NCBI GenBank assembly: GCA_036346255.1
Contig: CM070625.1
Span: 15,275,488 to 15,339,487 of the forward strand
DNA: 64,000 bases
Direction of reading: 5' to 3'
From: Ampelocalamus luodianensis
Taxonomy: Eukaryota > Streptophyta > Magnoliopsida > Poales > Poaceae
The notes under the pieces are model-generated. The model saw only the letters and a program-made list of their open reading frames with translations. It did no database searches and was not told the DNA's origin. Below are positions 35,750 through 46,879 of this stretch, one piece after another; positions within the stretch are counted from its first letter, which is position 1, and the number at the start of each line of letters is the position of its first letter. A program made the translations under genes and the position numbers.

Positions 35750-36850
35750 ATACGCTTCGATGGCTTGATTTCGGTGTGGTTCAACTTGGCCTCGACGGCT
35801 TCGCCTTGGCTGAACTTCGGTTCACCTCGACAACGTCTCCTCGGCTAGGGTTCCCCCTAGCTCGACAGCTTCAACTTGGTGAGTTCCAACACGCCTCGAT
35901 GTGTTGGCCTCGGCGTGGTTCAACTCGACCCCAATGGCTCCGCCTTGGCTAAACTTTGCTACGCCTCGATGGCTTGACCTCAGCGTGGGTCAATTCGGCC
36001 TCGACGGGTTCGCCTCGGCTGAACATCGCTTCACCTCGACGGTGTTTCCTCAGCTAGGGGCTCCCCCTAGCTCGACGGAATTAACTCGGTGAGTTCCAAT
36101 GTGCCTCGATGTCTTGGCCTCGATGTGATTCAACTCGGCCTCAACAACATCGCTTCGGCCGAACTTCACTTCGTTTCTATTGCTTGACCTCGGCCAGATC
36201 AATTCGAACTCGATTGCTTCACCTCGGCTAAACTTCGCTACACCTCGATGGCTTGACCTTGGCATATGTCAATTTTGCCTCGATGGGTTTGCCTCGGTCG
36301 AACATCGCTTTGCCTCGACGATGTCTCCTCAACTAGGTATTCCCCTAGCCTAGGGTATTCCCCTAGCTCAACGGATTTAACTCGACGAGTTCCAACACAC
36401 CTCGATGTCTTGGCCTCGGCGTGGTTCAACTCGGCCTTGACGAATTTGCCTCGGCTAAACTTCGCTATGCCTTAACATCTTCACCTCGTCCTAAATTCAC
36501 TTCGCCTCGACGACGTCTCCTTAACTAGGGGCTCCCCTTAGCTCGACATATTCAACTCGGTGAGTTCCAACATGCTTCGATGTCTTGGTCTCGGTGTGGT
36601 TCAACTCGGCCTCGATGGCATCGCCTTGGCCTAAATTCGCTTCGCCTCGACGACATCTCCTCGACTAGGGCTCCCTAGCTCGACGGATTCAACTCGGCAA
36701 GTTCCAACACACCTCGAACGGTTTAGCTCAGCCTCAATGGCTTTGCATTGGCCGAACTTCGCTTTGCCTCGACGGTGTATCAATTAGGTGCTTCCCCTAG
36801 CTTGACGGATTCACCTCGATGAGTCGAGTTTAGTGCTTCGGTGCACTCCA
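35750..36850. repeat. Degenerate tandem array, about 140-290-bp spacing, 'cctcgacg' rich
   Basis: The phrase CCCCTAGCTCGACGGATTCA followed by CTCGGTGAGTTCCAACA, GCCTCGATGTCTTGGCCTCG and GTGGTTCAACTCGGCCTC recurs near 35848, 36060, 36365, 36530, 36670 and 36793, with loss of parts in later units. ORFs here arise from the repeats and have no domain. It is probably repeat sequence internal to the gypsy element. Confidence 0.75.
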
Positions 36851-36899
36851 TCCCACCTGAAGGCCACACCTTAGTCGGTTGAGCTGCCACATCCTCGCC

Positions 36900-37481
36900 C
36901 AAGGTAGTCAGAGTCGAGATCCCAAGTCGGATCGATTTGCCTCCGGTAGGATCGAATCGTAGTATCGAATCGTAGAATCGGCGATTCTACGGATTTGTAA
37001 CAATACACATATTTACCATCTATACTATAAGTTTGTATGATTCTTATAAGGTTTACCACTTACTTATTACCAAAAAATGGGCAAAACACTTCTTATCACA
37101 CAACAAAAAAGCATAATGGTTCTGACATGATGGGTGATATAGTTCTGAACTACAGGAGAACAACATTACCACACTGATATAATATTTTGCACGCTCCTTG
37201 TTTATTTATAGTTTCATTCTCAGAAATTAATATCAACAAATTTTGCTCTAAAACAAAATATCAGCAAAGCCTGGCCTCTAAAAAAAATTACCCTAAGTCT
37301 CTACGAGTAGGATCGATAAGTCGTCGTGGGTTCAGAGAACCGTAAGACTCTAAGAGTAGGATCGCGATCCTAACTACCTTGAGTAGGATCGGATCGACAG
37401 ATGAGACTCGGATCGACAGGCTGTCGTGGGTTCGTAGAATCGTAAGACTCTAAGAGTAGGATCGCGATCCTAACTACCATG
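36900..37481. mobile_element. Non-autonomous hAT-like element, 582 bp
   Basis: The left tip CAAGGTAGTCAG and the reverse-complemented right tip CATGGTAGTTAG form a short TIR. The exact 8-bp direct repeat TCCTCGCC flanks it (36892-36899 and 37482-37489). Eight-bp target duplications with TIRs starting CA-G are typical of hAT elements. It has no coding capacity. The right part holds a direct duplication of about 100 bp period (around 37323-37376 and 37423-37478), each copy ending GATCGCGATCCTAACTACC. Confidence 0.75.
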
Positions 37482-37529
37482 TCCTCGCCCCCAGGGCAGA
37501 GTGAGAACATACTCACCCATCTTGAGTGT

Positions 37530-37945
37530 TAAGATTTTTCAATGGGAGACGGCGACGTTCTGGCCTCCCCACGACCACGAAGCACTCTCGAGCCTTATCT
37601 CGAGCACTAAGTTTTTTTCGATGGGAAACGACGGTGCTTTGGCTTCCCCAAGACCAATAAGTGCTCTCGAGCCCTACCTCGAGCGCTAAGTTTTTTTTAT
37701 GAGAGACGACGATGTTCTGGCCTCCCCACGACCATGAAGCGCTCTCGAGCCCCATCTCAAGCACTAAGTTTTTTCAATGGGAGATGGCGACGTTCCGCCT
37801 CCCCACGACCACGAAGCGCTCTCGAGCCCCGTCTCGAGCGCTAAGTTTTTTTCGATGGGATATGGCCACGTTTCGACCTCTCCACGACCACGAAGCGCTC
37901 TTGAGCCCTGTCTCGAGCGCTAAGTTTTTTCGATGGGAGATGGGG
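37530..37945. repeat. 78-bp tandem repeat, about 5 copies
   Basis: A T-run followed by CRATGGGAGAYGRCGACGTT starts units near 37535, 37613, 37691, 37769, 37845 and 37924. Each unit also has CTCCCCACGACCACGAAGCG and CTCTCGAGCCC..TCTCGAGC. It is imperfect but clear. It follows the hAT-like element within the same GC-rich gypsy-derived region. Confidence 0.88.
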
Positions 37946-39166
37946 TAATAACCCTCAACGAGAACCTGCCAACAAGTTAGAAAAATCATCTACTTCCATC
38001 CTAGGCCACACCTCTGTTAGTTGAGTACTCCCTGTCTCCTAGTCAACTCCTCTGCGAGGCGAGCACTCCTCGTTCCATACGCCATAGCTTGATGAGTCGA
38101 CTACCTCGCATTCGGAAGCATATCTCCCCACCTCGAAGGTAACTCCTCAGTGAGTCGATTAACACGAGCTTCAGGGCATGCCTACTCGCTCAGCAAGCAA
38201 CCCACTAGCCTCGAGTGCTTTGGGCCTCAACACACCTGTCTAGTCGCTAGGCCAATTCGCCTAGCGAGGGACAACACTCCTCAATGTCTTCGCCTCGACA
38301 TGGTACTACTCGGCCTCGATGACACTCGCTCGACCGAATCCACCTCGGCTTTATTGGAGTCTCCTCGATTAAGTGACCCCCCTTTGATTGGTGGTTGTAC
38401 CTTGGTGAACTCTAGCACGTCGCCTCGATGCGGTGTGATCAGCCTCTAGACCACCCCCTCTGCCAAATATTGCTCCGCATCGAGTGCTCCTCGCTTCGTA
38501 GGCCACACCTTCGTGATCCAAGCACATGCCACCCCGGTGTGTGCCACCTTGCTTCGTGTGCCATATCTCGGTGCATCGAGCAAATAAAGCCCTAGAGCAT
38601 ATCCCCTCGCCTTGAGGGCCAAGCCTTGTCAAGTTGGCCCTAAGCACACTTCTACCTTGCACATCTCGACGTGTTGACATACATCGACCAACTGCATCTG
38701 AACGTGTTGTCCAACTCAATGTCTCCCATCGAGCTCATACTAATTGATGCGTGTGCGCCTATCGGTCTCCCATGTTTTAAGGCCACCATCGCACCGCGGA
38801 CAAGAGAACCACCCATGCACATCTCGATGCGTTCGCACGCAATGGCCTGTTAACTTGTGGGCGACACGTGTCTCATACTAACAAGTCGACCACGCTTGTT
38901 GCTGCATGTTCACGCGAGTCAACCTTGCATACATCGGCATTCTGTTGCTCCTTAAGGGCTATGCCCCGACCACGCCCAAGTGAGTCGAGCTTGGCACCTC
39001 AATTCTTACCTTCACATCTCGGAGGCCATGAGTCAAGAATTCCTCCACGTAACTTCAGCATCCCGGTCAGCCAACGCATGATCCCACAACTATATGTGAC
39101 TCCACACCCTTTTGACGTGACGGTGAACCCCCCCAACGTGATCCGAAATTGTCTCGGTGGAGCAGT
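37946..39166. repeat. Gypsy-derived degenerate sequence, no gene seen
   Basis: 'Cctcg/gagtcg'-rich sequence continues the style of 35750-36850 without clear periodicity. ORFs at 38150-39185 have no recognisable domain. Confidence 0.4.
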
Positions 39167-40218
39167 TGTTGGTGATATACCCTAGAGACAATCATAGAGA
39201 TGATTGTATCACGTCTATGTTTATGAGTTATAGAATAAATATTATTATGTTCTTTGAATGAATTATTGGTTATAAAGATCAACAAGTATGTAACTTGTTG
39301 GTGAAGCTCTTTAACTTATATGATGTCATTCTAAATGTATCCTTTGTCGGATGTCACTGGTCGGAATATTAGTGACTTTTCGACCAGCACATGCATTGAT
39401 TGATGACCATGTTTCACAGGTCATGGATATGGGGATATCAAATCAATAATGTGAACACATGTTAGGGAACATGGTGTTGGACTGACCCACCTTGAGACAC
39501 TATTAAGATTGTTATGATTTTATGTGTCATCAATTGGTTTCAAGCAATGATGATGTATAATCCTTAGACCTGAAATCAACATAGTTTCCTACAAGTGTAA
39601 TGGTACACTTAAGGGTTGTCAAACGCTACTCCATAACTTGGTAGTTATAAAGGTAACTTTCAGGTATGCTATGAAACATGCTGAAGGATATGACTGGTCA
39701 GATATAGGATTTGTCCCTCCTAACATAACAGGAGAGATATCTCTGGACCCCTCGATATGGTCGGATAAAGAAAGTGCATGGCCATACCGCTAGTGGTCGA
39801 AAAGTTGACCACATGAAGTTATTCGTCACTTGATCGAGAAAGTATTGAACAGTCTATGGATGATAAATTATCTCACCTGAAGTTCAACCAGATATCGTGA
39901 GGCAAAGGGAGAATACACAAGTAGATCGTTTAGTTCGACCAGATACGGACTGGTCATAGACTGATCGGACATAATCACTAAGTGGTCGTAAACTGGTCGT
40001 AAGGAGTTACAAATTGATCTTGACTAAATATGAACTAGTCGTATAGAGATATGAGTTGGTCGTAAGTGATAAAGATCTAGTCGTAGATCATATTGCATTA
40101 AGGTTTGTCCGATATGATTTATGTATATTCGAAAATCGTTATGTTCTGCTAGGAACCGCTAATGACTCGTGGTCGAAAAGGTGTTTCCGGGTCACAACCG
40201 ATTACGCATGAACCTACA
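39167..40218 (+). mobile_element. Copia-like LTR, probably solo
   Basis: It starts TGTTGGTGATATACCCTAGA and ends CATGAACCTACA, both in the style of known grass copia LTRs. It contains many CTGGTCGTA/TGGTCG phrases. It has no pol. Flanking pentamers GCAGT and GTGTC do not match, so the insertion may have been altered, or the right end disturbed by the next LTR that starts at 40220. Confidence 0.55.
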
Positions 40219-40219
40219 G

Positions 40220-43200
40220 TGTCACAGCCCCAACTAATTAAATTGGATTAATATGTATTGCACTAACATGCATTATCAAATTCAAAACATTTCCATAATA
40301 TATTGTACTTGGAAAATCTAATTTGGGGTGAACATACACATCAAAATTCACATTTCAATTCGAATCAGTGATGAAAAGTTGTGATCATCATCTGAAACCA
40401 ATTTAATCAAATACTATATTAGTTTTCATGAATAAATATAATTTTTCCAAAATTTTTGGGACTAGTTTTAACCCAATTAAAATTCAAACAACATTCGTAG
40501 ATATACAACATGTTTGAATTTAAATGTCACAAATTTTAATATGAACAGTGGGGTTTCATAATTTTTATGGGAACTATATCTCCCCAGGAACCCCCACAAT
40601 TTATTTCATGATTTTAGGATTTTATTTCTATTTTTAAGCCCTGGTCAAAGTAGGAAGAATGAATTCAAATCTGGTCAAAGCATCGAACCCAAACCATCGC
40701 ATCGTTTCCTCCGACTGAGTCCGACTCGCAACCGGACTCAACCCAACCACCTAAACGCACCGCCACATGCGCATCGTTAGATCCTCATCCAACGCCCAGT
40801 CTCCCGTCATTCGACTGTCCGAATGCCCCACTCATCTCGTCCCGTCCATTCGCAATCCAACGGTGCTTGATCAAACCACTTTGCTACGCACCGCGCCGCG
40901 CTTGTATCGCCGACCGCCCAGCCCACTGCCGCCTCCGTCCTCGACCTCCCCGGCGCCTCGGGCATCCGTGCCACGCGCCGCGACGCCGAGCACCTCCGCC
41001 GACGCCGTCACACCACCGCCGCTGACCAACCCGAGCTTCTCACCTAACGCCGCTCGCTGTCGCCTTCTTCCCGAATAAGACTTCCCTATGCCCTTCGTTG
41101 GACCTCACTTCTCCTCGGTTGACAGAGGAGAGGGAAGCTTCCTTGAGCTCATCTCTCTGGTAAGCTTCTCAACACCGGTGCCCTCAACTCCTACCTTCCA
41201 TACCTTCTCCATTTTTGCTAACCCTAGCTTTTGCGATGACTTGTAGCATTGGTTCCACCTTGGTGCCATTCGGCCGCTCTGGAGCACGCACCGAGTGACA
41301 TCCTCGAGCCATTTCTTGTCTCCGGGAGGTGTGGTCCACATTCCACCGCGTCACCTTGTATGCCTTAGTTTACTGATCAAAACCCCTCACTTGGTTTCGG
41401 CAATGCACGACAGATCCATTAATTTGAAGGTGTTCTCTCTTTCGCCCAAGGACAACCTTTCCTCTCCACTTAGGTCCTAAGCTATTATCAAATTCCTCGC
41501 TTCTATAGCTTCCTCCGATGATCTTTAAGTCATCTTGATCAATCTTTTCTCCGGATTTTGCTCGGGAATCCTCTCTCGTGAAACCGAGTTGCCGCCACCT
41601 TCTTCTCCTGGCCACACTACTCCACCATCTCCAAGCTTCCCAAGCTTCTCACATCCAGTGACCTCCCAAACCTCTAGGTAGCATAAGCAACCACTGTGTC
41701 AGATCGAGAAGCTCGGTCGAGCTACTTGCACTTTTGCCGCTTGAACCGCCGCTTAACTCCGGCTAGCCTGCTTCGGGCGGCTCGATCGTCGGGACTACTC
41801 CGTTAGGAGCGCCTTGCTATTCTACATCCGCCATGCCTTTAGTTCGATCGCCAGGCGCATAACGCCGAGAAGCACGGTGAAAACGCGCGGACCGAAAGTC
41901 CGTTGTCGACGACGACAACATCAGAGCCAATGATTAGGAATAAATGATAATCATTAGCATTTAATCCTCGCTCTTAGCGACGCTAATGTTCACTTACATG
42001 CGGCTCCACACACGTAAAACGGGACTTTGAGTTTAAAGCCTCGGTGGGTGACATGTGGGACCAGCAGGTAAGTGCCGTGCGCGCGCCGCGCGCTTGCGCG
42101 TGGAACCATCCGTGGGCCGTGCGTGCCGATGGGGACCCACATGTCGGCACTCAATTAAAAAGTCCGAGTTAAAAGAAAGTGCGCTATTCATCGAGCCCGC
42201 TAGTCGAGGATCATGCAGCGCAGTAGGCCTTCGTGAGGAAAGTAGCAAATGAATTATAAAATCCGAAAACCATTTATCGCACACTGAAAAATATATATAA
42301 CTTCTAAAATCCATAACTAAATCATTTTAACTCCAAACTGGGTGAAACCACTTCTGGAAATTTTCACTGTTAGTAAACTTTATATTAAAATTAGTTTCAG
42401 GCATGTCTCTGTAGCCGAAAGTATTATTTGGAGATTTACCCATTAAAACCATTATTCTTACAATAGAAAAGAATCAAACCTTTAAAAATACATAAGTAAA
42501 TATTGGGAACTCCAAAACAAAGTGAACCTACTTTGGTAATTTTCACTTTCAGTATACTTATTTCTAAAAATGGTTTCCTCTTATCTTTATCACAGAAACT
42601 ATATTTAGGAGAAATGATCATTAAACCCTATTATTGTTACACTATAAAAGGCTGATAACTTTGAAAATACATAACTAAATCATAAAAACTCCAAAAGGAC
42701 AAACTCAACTGTTTTTAACTTATAATAATATTGCCTATTTATCTATGTAATCCATGTACTCACCATGTTCTACAAAATTTCACTTCATAATTAAATTACA
42801 TAAATGACTTGCATATTGAAATCAAATTCAAACCATTATAACTTTCATACACTAAATCAAAATGAAATAATTCTTTTACCAAAAATCATTTAAAATCATG
42901 ACCTAACTACTAGAAAAATCATGCATTTTGAGCATTTTGATTTTTGAGTTGTTTTCTCAGATTTATTTGATGTTATAATTATATAGATCCCTGAGCATAT
43001 TGATATCGACACTTACGCCATCGAGAGCGAGCAGCTACTGTACCAGCAAGGCAAGCATCATTTGAACTTTCTTTTGCATCATATTTGATCCCAGCTTTGG
43101 TTAAGTTAGTGCAATGATAATTGCTTGCATGCTATTTTGATTATGTCAATATTTTTGTGATGTGTAGTTTAGTTATGTCCTATGCTTGAGGTTAATCTTG

Positions 43201-44560
43201 AATTATGCCAACTCCTATATGCTTAAGATAGGATGTGTGAATTATGGGTTATAGAATTGCTTAGCCATGCAAGTCTAGACACGGTAGTTCGATCGTCGGA
43301 ATAACCCATGGTTTTGGGACAAACACAACTCTCATTTTTGATTTATACTTCAGATCTTTCTAGCTGTTCTATGAGTTAAATTTTGTCATTTTTAAATGAG
43401 CTTTTGGTCCGGACAAGTGTTGTTTAGTGATGGTGCTTTGTGCACGAGCATTGGGTAAGTGGAAGGACTTGTCCGACAATTGAGGACCGAACTTTGGTAA
43501 CGCCGTTGATTCAAGTATACTCGCATCGCCACACGCGTATATGGGTGCCGTATGGTTAAGTAGGGGAAGGTTTTGTTGTGTTGAGTCCCACGGTGGTGAA
43601 ATTGTAAGGGCATAGGACCGTGAAATCCTATGTTCCTTTTGGGGCGATAGGGCATAAAGGTCGTAACGCCTTATGTTCCTAGGAGCCCAGGTTGAGGACT
43701 TAGCCAATGGAATCGTCTTGCTAAAATGACCATATCTTGATTTACTGGTACCGCATACCATAGGAAGTATGCTATATTCGGAGGCATCCGGAGGCTTACG
43801 GGCTAATCAAGTCGTGTGGGTAAGTAGTACACCCTGCAGGTATAATCTATTCGAATAGCCGTGTCCACGGTTATGGACAACCGCTTGAGTTCGGGAGTTA
43901 CTATTGTTAGACTTTTAATTAAATTTGTGGTTGAACTTGGTATTCGTCATGAACGGGTTGTTCATGTGTTTAGTACATCAAAGTGGGCTGCCACTTTGGT
44001 CTTTGTATGATTCAATTATTTCTTACTAAAATGCTTTACTACATGCTTTACTTCTAATTCAAATCTGATTTTAAAATGGGCACATGAAAACTAGTATGTG
44101 TAGGATGTTAATGGTTGCGTCTCTTTCGCAAAACTAAACCAATATGAGCCATCCTTTGAATGACCCTTATGCATAACTATTTTTATTTGTGTAAGACTTG
44201 CGAGTACACTTGTACTCAGCCAGATGTTTGTTGGCCTTTTCAGGTGAGGAAGATTATGAGTATGACGATCTCGCTAGTGTTGACTTGGGTGACACTAATG
44301 AGTAGTGTGCTATCATTTAACCCCATCGGTTCTTGGATGGGTGATGGGCATACCACCGCTGGTCTTTTGCTTTATCTATTTACTTATTGCTACTTGTGGG
44401 TCACACACTTAAAGGTTAGAACAAACGTGTTCGGATAGGATCCGTCATGGGCTCCATATAAGGGGACGCATGAGGCTATTAGAAGAGATACAGACGACGT
44501 GAGTTGCTCCACCGAAACCCCGGCGACCATCTTCTCGAAGGCTTTAATGTGTGAGTCGGT
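40220..44560 (+). mobile_element. Long LTR-type sequence, plus orientation (right end uncertain)
   Basis: It starts TGTCACAGCCCC, resembling the LTR starts at 2959, 8832 and 13028 (opposite strand). The ATTCGAATAGCCGTGTCCAC motif is at about 43850-43870. From the equivalent motif position in the 4433-8832 element, the end is expected near 44500-44600, but no exact end or target duplication was found. ORFs inside (40767-41078, 42055-42252, 43369-43761) have no domain. Confidence 0.5.
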
Positions 44561-44964
44561 GCTAGCAGACGTGTGGATACCGTAGATGCGCTACTGCGAT
44601 TGCTGCTGTGCCAAATGAGGACGATCCGTGATCTAAACAAGGAACGTCACACGTTGCTAGAGGAGACGATCGGCATCAAGGACGCTGGACGATCGACTAC
44701 AACCACTACATCAACGCGCTCGATATTGGATCAGACTGCTCTAACTCTTCTTCTGCTGCACTACGCGTCTAGTGATAACGATCTATGATCTCTTGCTTGC
44801 ATGGCTTCCTGGTTTATGTGGTAGATTTTTTGAATTGCTAGCTAGTGTAGCATACCCATATCCCTACAGCAGTGACCCTTCAGTGAAGACCAATGGAACC
44901 CACCTCGGTACATGCCCAACTCATCGCCTCGAATTCAAGCTAGTGCTAAGGTAAATTAACATAA

Positions 44965-45690
44965 TGTTGGAGTGCGCCACGGGTTATCAGCTGAATCGTT
45001 GACCCAAAGCCACGCGTCGACCCATTTTACAAGTCAGTGCACCAGCCCAGGCGGGCGGTTAACGATCACCCAGATCAACGAGGGGTTACTGATTGGAGGA
45101 GGGTCCCCACGCTACCTCGAGCTAACGGTAACCTCACGAAGACACGACACCCCAGATGGATCAACCCTGGACAAGGTCCGGGGACCGACCCCGGACGGGG
45201 TTCGAGGGTCAACCTCGTTGAGGTACAAACACATCGGTGAACCCACTCCAAACGAGGTCTAGGGACCGACCCCGAATGGGGTCTAGGGGCGAACCTCACC
45301 GAGGTACGACGTATGGGTGAACCCACTCCGAGTGAGGTCCAGAGACTAAGCTCGGACGGGGTCCGAGGGCCAACCTCGTCGAGGTACAACACATCGGCAG
45401 ATTCACTTGAAGGTGGTCGGACCCGCGTGGCGAAATGAACAAAAGTACCCCTAGAATGAACTAGGTACCAAGGGCAACAATGCAACTTCACATACCTACC
45501 CCTCCCACTCTATAAATAGGCTCCATGTAAATTAGAGAGAGATCATTTTGTAACAACTACTACACATATGTAATACATGAGGATGGACTGTGGTATTTGA
45601 TTCTCATGGAGGTCTCCCTTGCACCCATGGTGGTCATCGTATTCGACCGGGTGTATACAAATTCACTGTCGGATCTCGTATCGACGATAG
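44965..45690 (+). mobile_element. LTR-like promoter region with TATA box
   Basis: It starts TGTTGGAGTGCGCC, carries an 80-bp tandem array and then CACTCTATAAATAGGCTCC (TATA near 45510) followed by a transcript-leader-like stretch, as in gypsy LTR U3-R regions. Its end is not defined. No gag follows. Confidence 0.45.
45173..45412. repeat. 80-bp tandem repeat, 3 copies
   Basis: Units start at 45173, 45254 and 45334 with RAGGTCYRGRGACYRASCYC and carry GGGGTCYRRGG, AACCTCRYYGAGGTAC and TGAACCCACTCC. The position upstream of the TATA box fits U3 repeats of an LTR. Confidence 0.85.
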
Positions 45691-45699
45691 TATCCTACT

Positions 45700-46273
45700 G
45701 AATACGCCATACTGAATACGCCAATACGGTAATTAAATAAAACGAATAATTCGTATCCAATTTACACCCCTACACACATGCGTGCAAGTCCACTACTTGC
45801 ATGCACCAAAAATTGTGTATGATAGACACGAACTCGTGATCTCATGTTACCACCAAGACCATTTATGTGTGCATTTATGTGTGCATATACAGTGAAACCT
45901 GGAATCGAAACTCTAAACGGGCCTTGAATTTTGTACTGTCCCATATCGAGAACAAACACTAGAAGTCTATAACTAATACGAGCATACCTAGGAGAAACTA
46001 GGTATATTTTAATTAAGAAGAAAATAAACACCTAAATTCGAGCCGAAGAGAATTTGAACTTAAATGGTGAGGGTGTACACCCATACCTCTCACCAACTCA
46101 ACCAACTGAATTAGATTCGGTTCCTTAGAAGTCTATAACTAGAATGTATGCTCACGCTAACGGATCAGTTGATACAAAATAATGATCTGATTGGATTCCG
46201 AGATCCTAGAAATCACGTCTTTTTCCATGAGCATTTAGCAATTTTGCCAGCCACATTAATCCAACCTGACATC

Positions 46274-46276
<3 letters not shown>
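45700..46276. other. Intergenic, nothing recognised
   Basis: AT-rich sequence with no gene. ACTGAATACGCCA is duplicated near 45697-45720, and TTTATGTGTGCAT is repeated near 45862-45888. Confidence 0.35.

Positions 46277-46359
<83 letters not shown>
46277..46359. repeat. Compound microsatellite (TC)n(TA)n
   Basis: About 14 TC units (46277-46304) are followed by about 27 TA units (46305-46359). Confidence 0.97.
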
Positions 46360-46361
<2 letters not shown>

Positions 46362-46780
46362 GAATTGCTAAATGGTACTTTGTGTTTTTTGTTTGTGAGT
46401 ACTCAAGTTTTTATTCATGTTATACTTGGTGATTTCTCTCTAGACAATGTGATAAGTGAGTAATCAATTTGTTTAGGGATGTCGAGAGTGCAACATAAAT
46501 GAATATGTATGTTTTTTTGTAGTTTTGTTGTGTTTTTATAGTTTATTTTGTTCCTCTTTTTACATAAAATCACACCATTTTTTACATAATTTAATTTATG
46601 TAAAACTAGTATATAACTTATGTAAAAATTCAGTGTCTAAAAATAGAGTACTCCCATAAAATAGTACTGATGAGGAAAGAGGCAAGTAATCTAATCCATT
46701 GAATCTAGATCCGAGAGTTCAAAATTTGAGTACTATTTAGGAATAAAACACTCAAGTACTCCCTAGACACCTCCTATATA
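46360..46780. mobile_element. Micron-like element inserted in a (TA)n microsatellite
   Basis: A segment of about 420 bp that starts GGGAATTGCTAAATGGTACT and ends GACACCTCC is bounded by (TA)n on both sides (46305-46359 and 46781-46793). The phrase CCAACCTGACATCGT occurs outside both ends (46261 and 46797). Micron elements of rice are known to lie within (TA)n tracts and to lack TIRs; I assign it by this layout and have not compared it with the family consensus. It has no coding capacity. Confidence 0.5.
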
Positions 46781-46879
46781 TATATACACACACCCCCAAC
46801 CTGACATCGTCTATATATAAAAAAATCCAACCTGACACAAATGAACGCACGGGATGGACTCATTGTTTGTATCAGTGTG

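Noticed and set aside
35458..36475. Several 60-160-residue ORFs in the 'cctcgacg' array
   Set aside because: They arise from tandem repeats free of stops in some frames and have no protein similarity that I recognise.
40767..41078. 103-residue Pro/Ser-rich ORF as a gene
   Set aside because: It lies inside a long LTR and has no domain; composition explains it.
45700..46276. tRNA or small RNA gene
   Set aside because: No cloverleaf or A/B-box pattern was found here or elsewhere in the window by eye.
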